Assembly: GCA_023488645.1 (NCBI GenBank) | Contig: JAMDDL010000063.1 | Coordinates: 1 to 28,132, forward strand | Reading direction: 5' to 3' | DNA length: 28,132 bases | DNA from: Actinomycetota bacterium | GTDB lineage: Bacteria > Actinomycetota > Humimicrobiia > Humimicrobiales > Humimicrobiaceae | Position numbers and translations under genes: made by a program | Shown: positions 1 to 9,013 of the stretch, piece by piece | Layout of the letters: the number at the start of each line of letters is the position of its first letter | How positions within the stretch are numbered: the stretch's first letter is position 1 | Notes under the pieces: model-generated | Databases searched by the model: none | The model's input: the letters and a program-made list of their open reading frames with translations, nothing else | What the model was told of the DNA's origin: nothing

Positions 1-294
1 AAAATATTAAAATGGACGTTGAAAAATTCACAGAAATTAACTGATGAGCAGGAGTTATATTTAAGAACTCTAATGATAAAACTTGAAGAAGGTTCAATTC
101 CAAAACAAACAGTTAAAGAAACCTTGAGTGCATTAGGTAAACTGAATAAGGACCTATCAAATCCTTTAAAGATTCTTGCAACATTACAGACAAATATACC
201 TGAAAGATTTCTTGATGAACATTTTGCATCCAACCAGATAACTACATTTGGCAAAAGAGAGGTTATCTTATCACTATATCTGACGGAAAAATAA
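1..294 (+). CDS. C-terminal end of a probable helicase (partial, enters from upstream)
   Basis: The frame is open from the first base, so this is the tail of a gene that starts outside the window; the TTG at 19 is not a convincing start. The 97 visible residues are mostly helical and charged and end in GKREVILSLYLTEK. No catalytic motif is visible. The tail resembles C-termini of SNF2/DEAD-type helicase proteins encoded next to Eco57I-type methyltransferases, but this is from memory of the family and is inference. It sits 2 nt before the methyltransferase gene on the same strand, so the two are almost certainly co-transcribed. If it is a helicase, it would be the DNA-translocating partner of the downstream enzyme. 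Confidence 0.5.
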   Translation, partial: KILKWTLKNSQKLTDEQELYLRTLMIKLEEGSIPKQTVKETLSALGKLNKDLSNPLKILATLQTNIPERFLDEHFASNQITTFGKREVILSLYLTEK

Positions 295-296
295 AA

Positions 297-3200
297 ATGA
301 ACAAAGAACAGGCTCAAAGAATAATAAAGGATACATTTGAAAAGAAATTTGAGAAATCAAGGTTTATTCAATTTATAATTGAGCTTCTTAACCTGAAATC
401 TTTAACAGTCAGCGATTCAACTGTAGTTTTTAATACAAATCAAATTCCAAATACCTATAAGCCTTTTATAAATTCATTTGAAAAAATAGCAGACTACAAA
501 TCCGGCGAGAACAAACTAGATGTTCTTATTATTAAGTTAAATAGAGAAACCTCAATAGAGCGGGCAAGAACCATGCAGAGAAACTTCATTGCATGGTATT
601 TAAAAGGTGACTGTGATGGCGAGCCAAAGGATGCTGCGCTTGCTGCATTTGTTTCACCAGATGAAAAGGACTGGCGATTTTCACTTATTAAAATGGACTA
701 TTCACTGTCAGAGGATAAAAAAGGAAGAGTTAAAATTAGTGAAGAATTTACCCCGGCAAAGAGATGGTCATTTTTAGTAGGTTCAAACGAAAAAAGTCAT
801 ACTGCTCAAAGTCAGCTCGTCTCGATTCTTGCAGAGGATGAGAAAAATCCAACACTTGCTCAGCTTGAAGAAGCATTCAATGTTGAGAGGGTTACTAAAG
901 AATTTTTTGAGAAATACCGTGAGCTTTTCTTCTGGATAAAAGAGACTCTTGATGAAATCTTGTCTAAAGACAGCAAAATAAAAGCAGATTTTGAATCTAA
1001 GAATATAAATACTGTAGATTTTTCCAAAAAACTTTTAGGTCAAATTGTATTTTTATACTTCCTTCAGAAAAAAGGATGGTTTGGAGTAGCAAGAGATGGA
1101 GATTGGGGAACAGGACCTAAAAATTTCTTAAGGGAGTTATTTGAAGGAAAACATGGAAAATATAATAATTTTTATAATGATATTTTAGAACCACTATTTT
1201 ATGAAGCATTAAGAAATGATAGAAGTTATGATGATGATTACTACAGATTATTTAACTGCAAAATTCCGTTTTTAAATGGTGGATTATTTGACCCTATAGG
1301 CAATTATGACTGGGTTCATACAGATATAAATTTACCAAATGAGTTATTTTCAAATCAGTATAAAACAAAGGAAGGAGGTATAGGAACAGGCATCCTTGAT
1401 GTTTTTGACAGATATAATTTTACAGTAAAAGAAGATGAGCCTCTTGAAAAAGAAGTTGCAGTAGATCCTGAAATGCTCGGTAAAGTTTTTGAAAATCTTC
1501 TTGAAGTAAAGGATAGAAAATCCAAAGGAACATATTATACTCCTCGTGAGATTGTCCATTATATGTGCGAGCAAAGCCTGATAAACTACCTTAATACTGA
1601 AATGGAAGGAAAAGTATCCAAAGATGATATTGAGAAACTTATTAAATACGGAGAACAATTTGGAGAGAATGGCAATGATTTTACAGATAGTTCAAAAGAT
1701 ATTTCGAAAAGCATTATTCAGAATGCTAAATTAATTGATGAAAAACTTGCTGATATAAAAGTATGCGATCCTGCAGTCGGAAGTGGAGCTTTTCTTGTTG
1801 GAATGATGGGAGAAATAGTTAGAACCAGAAATGTTTTATCAAATTATATTAATGATTCTAATAGAACTATTTATAACCTAAAAAGAGAATGTATTGAAAA
1901 TTCTTTATACGGTGTCGATATAGATTCTGGTGCTGTTGAAATAGCAAAACTTCGGCTGTGGTTATCTCTTGTTGTGGACGAAGAAGATATCAAACAAATA
2001 AAACCTTTGCCGAACTTAGATTATAAGATTGTATATGGCAATTCCCTAATGAGTATTGAGAAAAATCTGTTTAATCATGAATTATTTAATCAGCTTGAAA
2101 GCTTAAAGAAACTTTATTTTGATGAAATAAATCCTAATAAGAAACAGGAGCTCAAAGATCAAATTAATAAATTAATAAATGAAATTTCAAATGGAAAAGA
2201 AGATTTCGATTTTGAAATATATTTCTCAGAAGTATTCCAGCGGAAAGGTGGTTTTGATGTAGTTATTGCTAATCCACCATATGGTATAAAGTTAATTAAA
2301 GACAATAAGACATCATTAGAGATTAAATTCATAGAATGGCTTTCATCTAATAAGAACTCTGCTATTTATTTTATATATTTAGCGGATAGTATTTCTCAAA
2401 AGAAAGGTGTTAACTCTTTTATAGTTCCAAAATCGTTATGCTATTCATTGGGATGGAATAATTGTGCACGTTTTTTAATTAATGATTTAAAAAATTTAAT
2501 AGATGGTGGCAAAGCATTTCAATTTGTTAAATTGGAACAGGTAATATTTATAAAACAAAAATTAACAGACCAAAAATTTTATATAACTGGTCAATATAAC
2601 AATAGTGGGATACAGGAATTTGAAAAAATAAATAAAGATGTATTTAATGATCATAAAGTTCTTATTTCAGGTATACGTTATTGTGAAATTAAACTTATAA
2701 AAAAAATTATAAACTCATTTTACAAAAAATGGGGAGATTATGTTTCAATAGAAAGAGGACTTAATTGGCAGAGCAAAGTTAAAAAATTTCCCGGAAATAC
2801 ACCGATTTATCGAGGTTCGCAACTTAGACCTTATTTTATTAATAAAGCTACAGATTTTATTGATATTACTAAATTTAATAGAAATGAGTATGAATATTTA
2901 TTAAAACCAAAAATACTAAATCAGTTAGCAATCGCTCATGTTCAAAATCCTTATCCTCATTTTTATTTACAAGCAGCTTTAGATACTAATAATAAATTAG
3001 TCTTTGAAACAATATCTTGTACTTTTTTAAAAAATACTAACGTAAATATTAAATTTTTACTAGCCATAAACAACTCGAAATTGTTTGCATGGTTATTATA
3101 CAAATTTATTTATTGTAATGCAGTTAGAAGTACACGTTATGATAAACAATATATTGAAAAAATTCCCGTTCCAGATTTTGATAATATTAATCAAGATAAG

Positions 3201-3371
3201 TATGTTAAACTTGTAGATGAAATCCTCTCTATAATTGGAGACAATTTTTATAATACAAATAAAGTATTTTTACAAATTGAAATTCAAAAGTATATGAAAC
3301 AAATTGATCAATTTGTTTATGAGCTCTACAACTTAAATGATGAAGAAATAAAAATTGTAGAAGGAAAATAA
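297..3371 (+). CDS. Eco57I-type N6-adenine DNA methyltransferase (restriction-modification or phage-defence type)
   Basis: A 1024-residue class I SAM-dependent DNA methyltransferase. The SAM-binding motif DPAVGSGAF is at residues 491-499 and the catalytic NPPY motif of N6-adenine methylases is at 659-662, preceded by GGFDVVIA. The helical stretch GQIVFLYFLQKKGWFG, near residues 251-266, is typical of the Eco57I/type IIG/PglX group. The C-terminal third should hold the target-recognition domain. The N-terminal 200 residues could contain a nuclease fold, but I see no convincing PD-(D/E)XK triad. It lies 2 nt after the upstream probable helicase and 20 nt before the Argonaute gene. Its likely job is to mark host DNA, either as a complete type IIG-like enzyme or as the modification part of a multi-gene system. 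The methyltransferase call is secure; the restriction activity is not. Confidence 0.88.
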   Translation: MNKEQAQRIIKDTFEKKFEKSRFIQFIIELLNLKSLTVSDSTVVFNTNQIPNTYKPFINSFEKIADYKSGENKLDVLIIKLNRETSIERARTMQRNFIAWYLKGDCDGEPKDAALAAFVSPDEKDWRFSLIKMDYSLSEDKKGRVKISEEFTPAKRWSFLVGSNEKSHTAQSQLVSILAEDEKNPTLAQLEEAFNVERVTKEFFEKYRELFFWIKETLDEILSKDSKIKADFESKNINTVDFSKKLLGQIVFLYFLQKKGWFGVARDGDWGTGPKNFLRELFEGKHGKYNNFYNDILEPLFYEALRNDRSYDDDYYRLFNCKIPFLNGGLFDPIGNYDWVHTDINLPNELFSNQYKTKEGGIGTGILDVFDRYNFTVKEDEPLEKEVAVDPEMLGKVFENLLEVKDRKSKGTYYTPREIVHYMCEQSLINYLNTEMEGKVSKDDIEKLIKYGEQFGENGNDFTDSSKDISKSIIQNAKLIDEKLADIKVCDPAVGSGAFLVGMMGEIVRTRNVLSNYINDSNRTIYNLKRECIENSLYGVDIDSGAVEIAKLRLWLSLVVDEEDIKQIKPLPNLDYKIVYGNSLMSIEKNLFNHELFNQLESLKKLYFDEINPNKKQELKDQINKLINEISNGKEDFDFEIYFSEVFQRKGGFDVVIANPPYGIKLIKDNKTSLEIKFIEWLSSNKNSAIYFIYLADSISQKKGVNSFIVPKSLCYSLGWNNCARFLINDLKNLIDGGKAFQFVKLEQVIFIKQKLTDQKFYITGQYNNSGIQEFEKINKDVFNDHKVLISGIRYCEIKLIKKIINSFYKKWGDYVSIERGLNWQSKVKKFPGNTPIYRGSQLRPYFINKATDFIDITKFNRNEYEYLLKPKILNQLAIAHVQNPYPHFYLQAALDTNNKLVFETISCTFLKNTNVNIKFLLAINNSKLFAWLLYKFIYCNAVRSTRYDKQYIEKIPVPDFDNINQDKYVKLVDEILSIIGDNFYNTNKVFLQIEIQKYMKQIDQFVYELYNLNDEEIKIVEGK

Positions 3372-3391
3372 ATATAAGGGAGTATCATATA

Positions 3392-5455
3392 ATGCAAACT
3401 TTAGTAAATAATAGGATAAAATATGATTTAATCTTTCCCAGTAGTGGGATTAAAATGTTTTGTAATAAAAAAGAAGCATTATTTCGATTAAAATATCAAA
3501 ATTTCATAGCAAAATTAAAGGGTCATAGTGAATTGAATAACTTAAAAAACTGGTTTGTTTGTAACGATATAAATAATATTCAAAGCCAATTGTTTATTTA
3601 CTTTGATTTTGAATCTTTAAATCTAGAAAGTGAATTTATTATTGAATTAAATGAAAAATATTTTTCCAATTTCAAAAAATGGTATATTAAAAAAACATTG
3701 ATAACCCATTTTATTAGTAGAGACTTTTTTGTTTCGCCTTATCCAATTGGAATTGATTTAAGTATCTACTATAAACAAGGTAATGAGTTTAACAATGAGT
3801 GGGATGAATATACAAGATATGATTTTATAATCAAAAAAAATAGAGATGAAATCATATTTAATAAAACTAGTGATAATGTTTTAATAAGCAAGGATTTAAA
3901 AACTAAATTTTCTTTTCAGGGAATAGATTTTAATGAGCTGAAAGCAATAGAGCCTCAATCTAAATTTATAAAAACAGTAAAATACATAGATCAAATAAAA
4001 GAATCAAATGAAGGATTAAGAGTTATTGCTAATAATTATATTAAAAGAAAAATTAAAGCATTCACTACACCATATAAGTTATCTTACAGAGATTTATATA
4101 AAGATTTAAAAAAATTTTATTCAGAATATCTTTTAAATTTAAATACTAATATTTTTCGGATACAAGGAGGGGGTTTTAATTATATCCCTAATACAGATTT
4201 AAATAGTGTTTATACAAATTATAATCAGATGATTTTCAAAAACGAAATGACTGATATTAATGCTGCAACAGGAATGCGAGATTATGGACCCTTTAAGTCA
4301 TCACCAATTGCTAAAGATGTTCAATTTATTTTCATTTATGAAAATTCAGATGATGCTAATAAATTAAATAAGTATTTGAAATATGGGTTAAAACATTTTC
4401 CTGGATTGCAGACTTACGTGAACATCTCGCCTACTTTAGCTAATTTTCATTTAAGATATAACAATCAATCATTAAAGCATGAGATTAATAGATTTTTAAA
4501 AGAAAAACTAACTAATAATGTTTCTAAAAATGCTAATTATTTTGTTATTTTAATTGGACCATTTAAAAAAGACAATCTGGAATGTGATTTTAATGAGACA
4601 GGTTATTATTATATAAAAAAGGAATTGTTGAAAAAAGGCATTTCATCGCAATTTATTTATTATAAAAGTTTACGTTCTGAAAATTTCCATTTTTTTTTAC
4701 CCAATATAGCAATAGCAATTTTAGCAAAATTAGGAGGCATTCCATGGAAATTAAAAGAAAATAATTATAAAGAATTAATTATTGGTTTTAATGCAGCGAA
4801 AGAAAAAAAAAGTGGGCAATATATTGGAAGTGCCGTATTTTTCGATAATCAAGGTTATTTGAAAAAAGTAAATAGTTTTGAAAGTGGTAACTTAGAAGAA
4901 ATAGTAAATCATTTGAAGGAAGTCATAGAGTTATTTAGGCAAAATAATCCTAGTGAAGAATTAAAAAGAATAATAATACATACTTTTAAACCTTATGGAA
5001 AAAAGGAAGAAAGGATAGAAAGTCTACTCTTTAGTAAATTAAGGTTAGATATACCAATTATATATATTGAAATTAATGATACTAAAACCACGACAGAAAT
5101 TTGTTTTGATGAAGCTTATGGCTATGGTATACCAATAAGTGGGACTTATGTTAAAACAGGTATGAATGAATTTCTTCTTTTTAATAATAACCGTTATAAA
5201 GATAAACCAGAACGAATGGTCCCGGAAGAATGGCCTATAAAATTAAGAATTTATAGTAGGGCATCTGTAAAGGTTGATGAGAAACAATTAATAAGTCAGG
5301 TTTATGAATTTTCACGTTTATATTGGAAAAGTTTAAAACAAAAAAGTCAGCCAGTTACTACAATTTATTCAAAACTAATTGCTTATTATAGATTGAATTT
5401 TGAAGAATCTATACCATATAATAATATAACTCAAGAAACACCATGGTTTTTATGA
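3392..5455 (+). CDS. Long prokaryotic Argonaute, catalytically inactive (long-B type)
   Basis: A 687-residue Argonaute, the length of a full long pAgo. A MID domain is visible near residues 380-445: the run at 405-421 (YYYIKKELLKKGISSQF) carries the Y..K...Q pattern of the guide 5'-phosphate pocket. The PIWI domain follows (LGGIPWK at 447-453, IIGFNAAK at 463-470) and the protein ends PWFL, as Argonautes do. The catalytic acids are replaced: Asn467 stands where the first Asp belongs, His530-Thr-Phe532 stands where HRD belongs, and Lys661 lies near the fourth position. It should therefore bind guide and target without cutting. The start has a good ribosome site (AAGGGAG at about 3377). Its 3' end overlaps the SIR2 gene. 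Inactive long-B pAgos are known to recognise invader nucleic acid and switch on a partner effector; here the partner is SIR2. Confidence 0.88.
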   Translation: MQTLVNNRIKYDLIFPSSGIKMFCNKKEALFRLKYQNFIAKLKGHSELNNLKNWFVCNDINNIQSQLFIYFDFESLNLESEFIIELNEKYFSNFKKWYIKKTLITHFISRDFFVSPYPIGIDLSIYYKQGNEFNNEWDEYTRYDFIIKKNRDEIIFNKTSDNVLISKDLKTKFSFQGIDFNELKAIEPQSKFIKTVKYIDQIKESNEGLRVIANNYIKRKIKAFTTPYKLSYRDLYKDLKKFYSEYLLNLNTNIFRIQGGGFNYIPNTDLNSVYTNYNQMIFKNEMTDINAATGMRDYGPFKSSPIAKDVQFIFIYENSDDANKLNKYLKYGLKHFPGLQTYVNISPTLANFHLRYNNQSLKHEINRFLKEKLTNNVSKNANYFVILIGPFKKDNLECDFNETGYYYIKKELLKKGISSQFIYYKSLRSENFHFFLPNIAIAILAKLGGIPWKLKENNYKELIIGFNAAKEKKSGQYIGSAVFFDNQGYLKKVNSFESGNLEEIVNHLKEVIELFRQNNPSEELKRIIIHTFKPYGKKEERIESLLFSKLRLDIPIIYIEINDTKTTTEICFDEAYGYGIPISGTYVKTGMNEFLLFNNNRYKDKPERMVPEEWPIKLRIYSRASVKVDEKQLISQVYEFSRLYWKSLKQKSQPVTTIYSKLIAYYRLNFEESIPYNNITQETPWFL

Positions 5456-6738
5456 TGACGATTAAAGAAATAATTGACAAATGTTTATTTGTTATTGGGG
5501 CTGGTTTCTCTAAAAAATCTGGTTGCAAAACTTCATCAGAAATGTTAGTAGATTTAAAAAATCTTATTCAGGATAAAAGCAATAATATATTTAATGAAAT
5601 AGAAAGAGAAACACTTAATTTTCTATTGTCTTGTCTTGCTTACCACTGCGAATGGCGTTCACTGCAAAGTAATGGAAAATTTAAATTTTATGCAAACATA
5701 GAGGAATTAATTTTTTTAATGAGAAGAATTAGAGATAGAGAAGAGTTTCTTCCTTATCCCATAACTGGTAGTTGGGCAGATAAATTGGTTCAATTAGAAA
5801 CATCTTTCAAAACAAATGATAAAAAAAATAATATTAGTAATTTATTTTCTTCGATTGAATTAAAAATAAAGAATGAATTATTAAAAGAATGGTTAAAATT
5901 TAGTGAGAGTAATATTTCCTACCTTATGCCATTAAAAAAATTTTTCCAGAGTTATCCTGATCAAGAATTTTGTATGGAGATCTTTTCGTTGAATTATGAT
6001 CAAATCATAGAAAATTATTTCAAAGAAACAGGTATTTGGTCGGGGTTTTCAAATGGTAAATGGGTTGGTTTAGAATCTTCACCAGAAGAAAAGATAGAAA
6101 GAAGACGTATTAATTTATATAAAATACATGGTTCTATAAATTGGTTAAGGGATATAGCAGGAGATATATTTGAAGAGGAGAAATTCGAGATTAATAATTT
6201 CGATATAGACGGTATTCAAAAACCTTTTATTATTTTTGGTCAAGGTATTAAAACTTTTTCTGTAGAGCCTTTTTTTAGCTTAATTTATCATTTTAGAAAA
6301 CTTATAAAGAAAAGAGATTATATTTTTATTATTGGTTATAGCTTTTTTGATCCTTATATAAATAATTTATTAATTTCAGAGACTATTGGTTCAAATAAAA
6401 AAATTATAATAGTAAACAAAAATTTTGGACCTGAAGAAATACAGGATAAAAATGTGCTTAACAAATATAATAAATCTAAAAATAAATTTGGTGAATGCCA
6501 ATATAAGAATTATAAAGAAATCTTAGCTGATTATATTAAAGAAATTCAGATAAATTCTTTCTATTCTGAATTACCTGAATTTAATATTAATTATGTTAAA
6601 GCGGATAGTTTATTCTATATTAACACAGATATAGAAAGTTTTATACCAAAATATTTTTCAAATAATGGAATAATATTAAGAAAATTAATTGAGCAATTTG
6701 AAAAAGAACGGGTAAAAATTGAAAAACCCTTCAACTAA
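5443..6738 (+). CDS. SIR2-like NADase-type effector paired with the Argonaute
   Basis: A 431-residue SIR2-like protein. The nucleotide-binding GAGFS motif is at residues 19-23, the SLNYD motif at about 182-186 (catalytic-type Asn184), the catalytic-type His229 in KIHGSINW (227-234), and the C-terminal IIGYSFFDPYIN segment near 298-309. These match SIR2 domains of defence effectors that degrade NAD+, not classical zinc-bearing deacetylases; no zinc Cys4 motif is visible. The start is ambiguous: ATGs at 5443, 5452 and 5455 are all in frame, and the one at 5452 overlaps the Argonaute stop as ATGA with no ribosome site, which suggests translational coupling. Inferred role: on target recognition by the guide-loaded Argonaute, SIR2 depletes NAD+ and kills or stalls the infected cell. 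About 100 residues after the SIR2 core have no assigned function. Confidence 0.85.
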   Translation: MVFMMTIKEIIDKCLFVIGAGFSKKSGCKTSSEMLVDLKNLIQDKSNNIFNEIERETLNFLLSCLAYHCEWRSLQSNGKFKFYANIEELIFLMRRIRDREEFLPYPITGSWADKLVQLETSFKTNDKKNNISNLFSSIELKIKNELLKEWLKFSESNISYLMPLKKFFQSYPDQEFCMEIFSLNYDQIIENYFKETGIWSGFSNGKWVGLESSPEEKIERRRINLYKIHGSINWLRDIAGDIFEEEKFEINNFDIDGIQKPFIIFGQGIKTFSVEPFFSLIYHFRKLIKKRDYIFIIGYSFFDPYINNLLISETIGSNKKIIIVNKNFGPEEIQDKNVLNKYNKSKNKFGECQYKNYKEILADYIKEIQINSFYSELPEFNINYVKADSLFYINTDIESFIPKYFSNNGIILRKLIEQFEKERVKIEKPFN

Positions 6739-6743
6739 ATTTA

Positions 6744-7748
6744 ATGAAGGTAAAACTTATGCTAGGAGATAAAAATATATGGGATATAAGTAATAGACCA
6801 TCTACAAAAACAAAACTTGAAATATTAGAAAAAGGTTTAGGCCTAACTTTGTTTGGGGGAAAAGAATTTTATAAAAAAGGAATTCTAACAGTTACTCCAA
6901 ATCTTCAAACAATAAAAAGAAAATCTTTACTTTATAAAACAAAAGTTGAATATGGTAATTGGACAATTAATCATTTTATTGGTTGTAAGCATGGGTGTAA
7001 ATTTCCATGTTATGCAATGATGATGGTAAGGAAATTTGGTTGGGTTAAAGACTATGAAGATTGGAGGAAACCAAGAATAGTCGATAATGCATTAGAACTT
7101 CTTGAGATAGAAATTCCTAAATATAAAAGTAAAATAGATTTTGTCCACCTTTGCTTTATGAGTGACCCCTTTATGTATGATTTCGATAATAGATGCTTAA
7201 TAAAAGAAATAAAAGAACTAACATTAAAGATAATCCAAATGTTAAATCAAAATGGAATAAGAGTAACAACATTAACAAAAGGTATTTATCCAGATGAGAT
7301 TATAAATGAAGAAAAATTCCTGCAAAGTAATGAATATGGAATCACTTTAGTTTCTTTAAATGATGATTTTAAAAAAAATTTTGAACCATTTTCAGCACCA
7401 TATGAATTAAGAATCGATTCATTAAAAAAACTTGCTAATGAGGGATTAAATACATGGGTAAGTTTGGAACCTTACCCTACTCCTGATTTAGATGAAAAAG
7501 CACAAAATATTGAAAGTGTCCTTGATAATATATCATTTGTAAAGAAGATAATATTTGGAAAATTAAATTATAGGCGATTATCTAATTATAATGGTAAGAA
7601 CCATTCCCTTTGGAAAAATAATGATGATTTTTATAAAGAAATAGCTGAAAAAGTTATAAATTTTTGTTATAGAAACAATATTAAGTATCATATTAAAATC
7701 GGCACACCATTAAGTAATAGCAATACAATAAATATTTTTAAAGGTTAA
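6744..7748 (+). CDS. Radical SAM protein with a CX3CX3C motif, spore-photoproduct-lyase-like
   Basis: A 334-residue protein of the radical SAM type. The segment IGCKHGCKFPCYA (residues 79-91) carries three cysteines, Cys81, Cys85 and Cys89, spaced CX3CX3C. It aligns with the GCeHGCxYCYA signature of the SplB/COG1533 group, except that one Pro is inserted and widens the last gap from two residues to three. The rest looks like a TIM-barrel (VHLCFMSDPF near 134-143, RVTTLTKG near 173-180, WVSLEPYPTP near 236-245). It lies 5 nt after the SIR2 gene on the same strand, so it is the last gene of the defence operon. The ATG at 6744 has no ribosome site; an in-frame ATG at 6759, preceded by GAAGG, may be the true start. 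Substrate unknown; modification of a nucleic acid or partner is possible. Confidence 0.72.
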   Translation: MKVKLMLGDKNIWDISNRPSTKTKLEILEKGLGLTLFGGKEFYKKGILTVTPNLQTIKRKSLLYKTKVEYGNWTINHFIGCKHGCKFPCYAMMMVRKFGWVKDYEDWRKPRIVDNALELLEIEIPKYKSKIDFVHLCFMSDPFMYDFDNRCLIKEIKELTLKIIQMLNQNGIRVTTLTKGIYPDEIINEEKFLQSNEYGITLVSLNDDFKKNFEPFSAPYELRIDSLKKLANEGLNTWVSLEPYPTPDLDEKAQNIESVLDNISFVKKIIFGKLNYRRLSNYNGKNHSLWKNNDDFYKEIAEKVINFCYRNNIKYHIKIGTPLSNSNTINIFKG

Positions 7749-7907
7749 TAAAGATAAATTTTTATAGTATTATTTATCATGATTTCGTTGCACACTATGA
7801 AAAACTAAAAAGTTGATATTTTCAATAAAACTAACAATAAAACTAACAATAATTCATGACAACCAAATTTTATAAACCATTTTAAATCAAGGAGTAAAAG
7901 TTTAAAC
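7749..7907. other. Intergenic gap with a 12-bp tandem repeat
   Basis: This 159-nt AT-rich gap separates the end of the defence operon from a broken DUF262 gene. It holds two perfect tandem copies of AATAAAACTAAC (7824-7835 and 7836-7847). A ribosome-binding sequence (AAGGAG at about 7889) precedes the DUF262 start. No convincing terminator hairpin was seen. Confidence 0.6.
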
Positions 7908-8644
7908 ATGGATAATAATACAAAATATACCGTTACTCATTATTCAATTGATACCATTTTATCATGGGTAAAATCTGATGAGATTGCCATTCCTGAAATT
8001 CAAAGACCATTTGTCTGGGATTCAACTAAAGTTAGAGACCTGATTGATTCTTTATATAGAGGCTATCCAATTGGATATTTGATATTTACCTTTTTGAAGT
8101 TTTAGATAAGCTTTCAAAAATTACTGAAAGACAAATTGGAATCATTGAATTAGACCATGATTTAGACATTGAGACTGTGACTGAAATTTTTATAAGAATA
8201 AACTCAAAAGGGGTTGTTTTAAGTCAGGCTGATTTTGCGATGTCAAAAATAGCTGTAGATAAAAAATATGGTGGAGAGACTTTAAGAAAATGTATTGATT
8301 ATTTTTGTCATTTATCAGTATCACCTGATTTTTATTCACGGTTAAAAGAACTTGATAGTGAATTCACTAAAACAATTTATTTTAACAAGATATCCTGGTT
8401 AAAGAACGAAAATGATAATCTTTATGACCCTGATTATACAGATGTATTAAGAGTAGCCTTTACGTCAGAATTTAATAGAGGCAGATTATCAGATCTGGTA
8501 AGTTTACTATCTGGCAGAAATTTTGAAGCAAGAACTTATGAGGAAATAGTTTTTTAAGGTGAAATAAATAATTATGAAGATTTTTTATATAAAAGAAGAG
8601 TTATCATGGCTAAAAAATTAAAAGATTATTATTTTTCTTTATAA
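7908..8644 (+). pseudogene. DUF262 (GmrS/DndB-like ParB-fold) gene, internally deleted
   Basis: Three pieces of a DUF262-family protein remain. The first, 7908-8105, keeps the N-terminal signature IPEIQRPFVWD and LIDSLYRGYPIGYLIF and runs into a stop. The second is open in another frame from about 8102 to 8557 and keeps ETVTEIFIRINSKG and LSQADFAMSKIA. After a stop at 8555-8557 the same frame carries a plausible family C-terminus, MAKKLKDYYFSL, ending at 8644. The stretch expected between YLIF and the second piece, including the DGQQR-type catalytic motif, is missing, as is much of the C-terminal half. Intact relatives are GmrSD-type nucleases or other defence proteins. This copy cannot make a working protein. 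The 5' ribosome site is still present, which suggests the damage is recent. Confidence 0.8.
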
Positions 8645-8863
8645 GTGAATTATTTGTAAATATTTTTTAGTGAGCTTGCCATTTATGCTATTTATAGTGG
8701 TGTGTACTAAAAAATAAATATCATTAATATCATTAATAAAGTTGATTAAAAAAGAAACTCAAAATACAAATTTAACTTCAGAATTTTTAGTTGCCCCCAA
8801 TCTTTTTAGATTAAATATTCAGTAACTACTATATTTAGCCACGTAAAATTAATTATTAAAAAA

Positions 8864-9013
8864 ATGTACATTGCAGAACTTAAAAATAAAATACCACCAG
8901 GTTTAGAAAAAATGAAAGATGTTCTTACCTCAGATGTTTTTTCATTTTTTAAGTATGCTGAAAGTATTTATTGCATAATAAAAATGATTATATTATTCGT
9001 TTACAAGACCTAA
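8864..9013 (+). pseudogene. 5' fragment of an unknown, possibly nuclease-type gene
   Basis: A 49-codon frame begins MYIAELKNKIPPG and continues through DVLTSDVFSFFKYAE. This resembles the start of a family of hypothetical proteins beginning with an IAELxGK...LTSxVFSFFKY pattern, which I associate only loosely with PD-(D/E)XK-type proteins. The similarity stops near 8970 and the frame ends at 9011-9013, so this would be the head of a deleted gene. The family assignment rests on memory and no catalytic residue is visible. Confidence 0.45.

Noticed and set aside
1350..1658. Open frame on the minus strand inside the methyltransferase gene
   Set aside because: It lies wholly under a gene with clear motifs and its translation is low in complexity with no family features.
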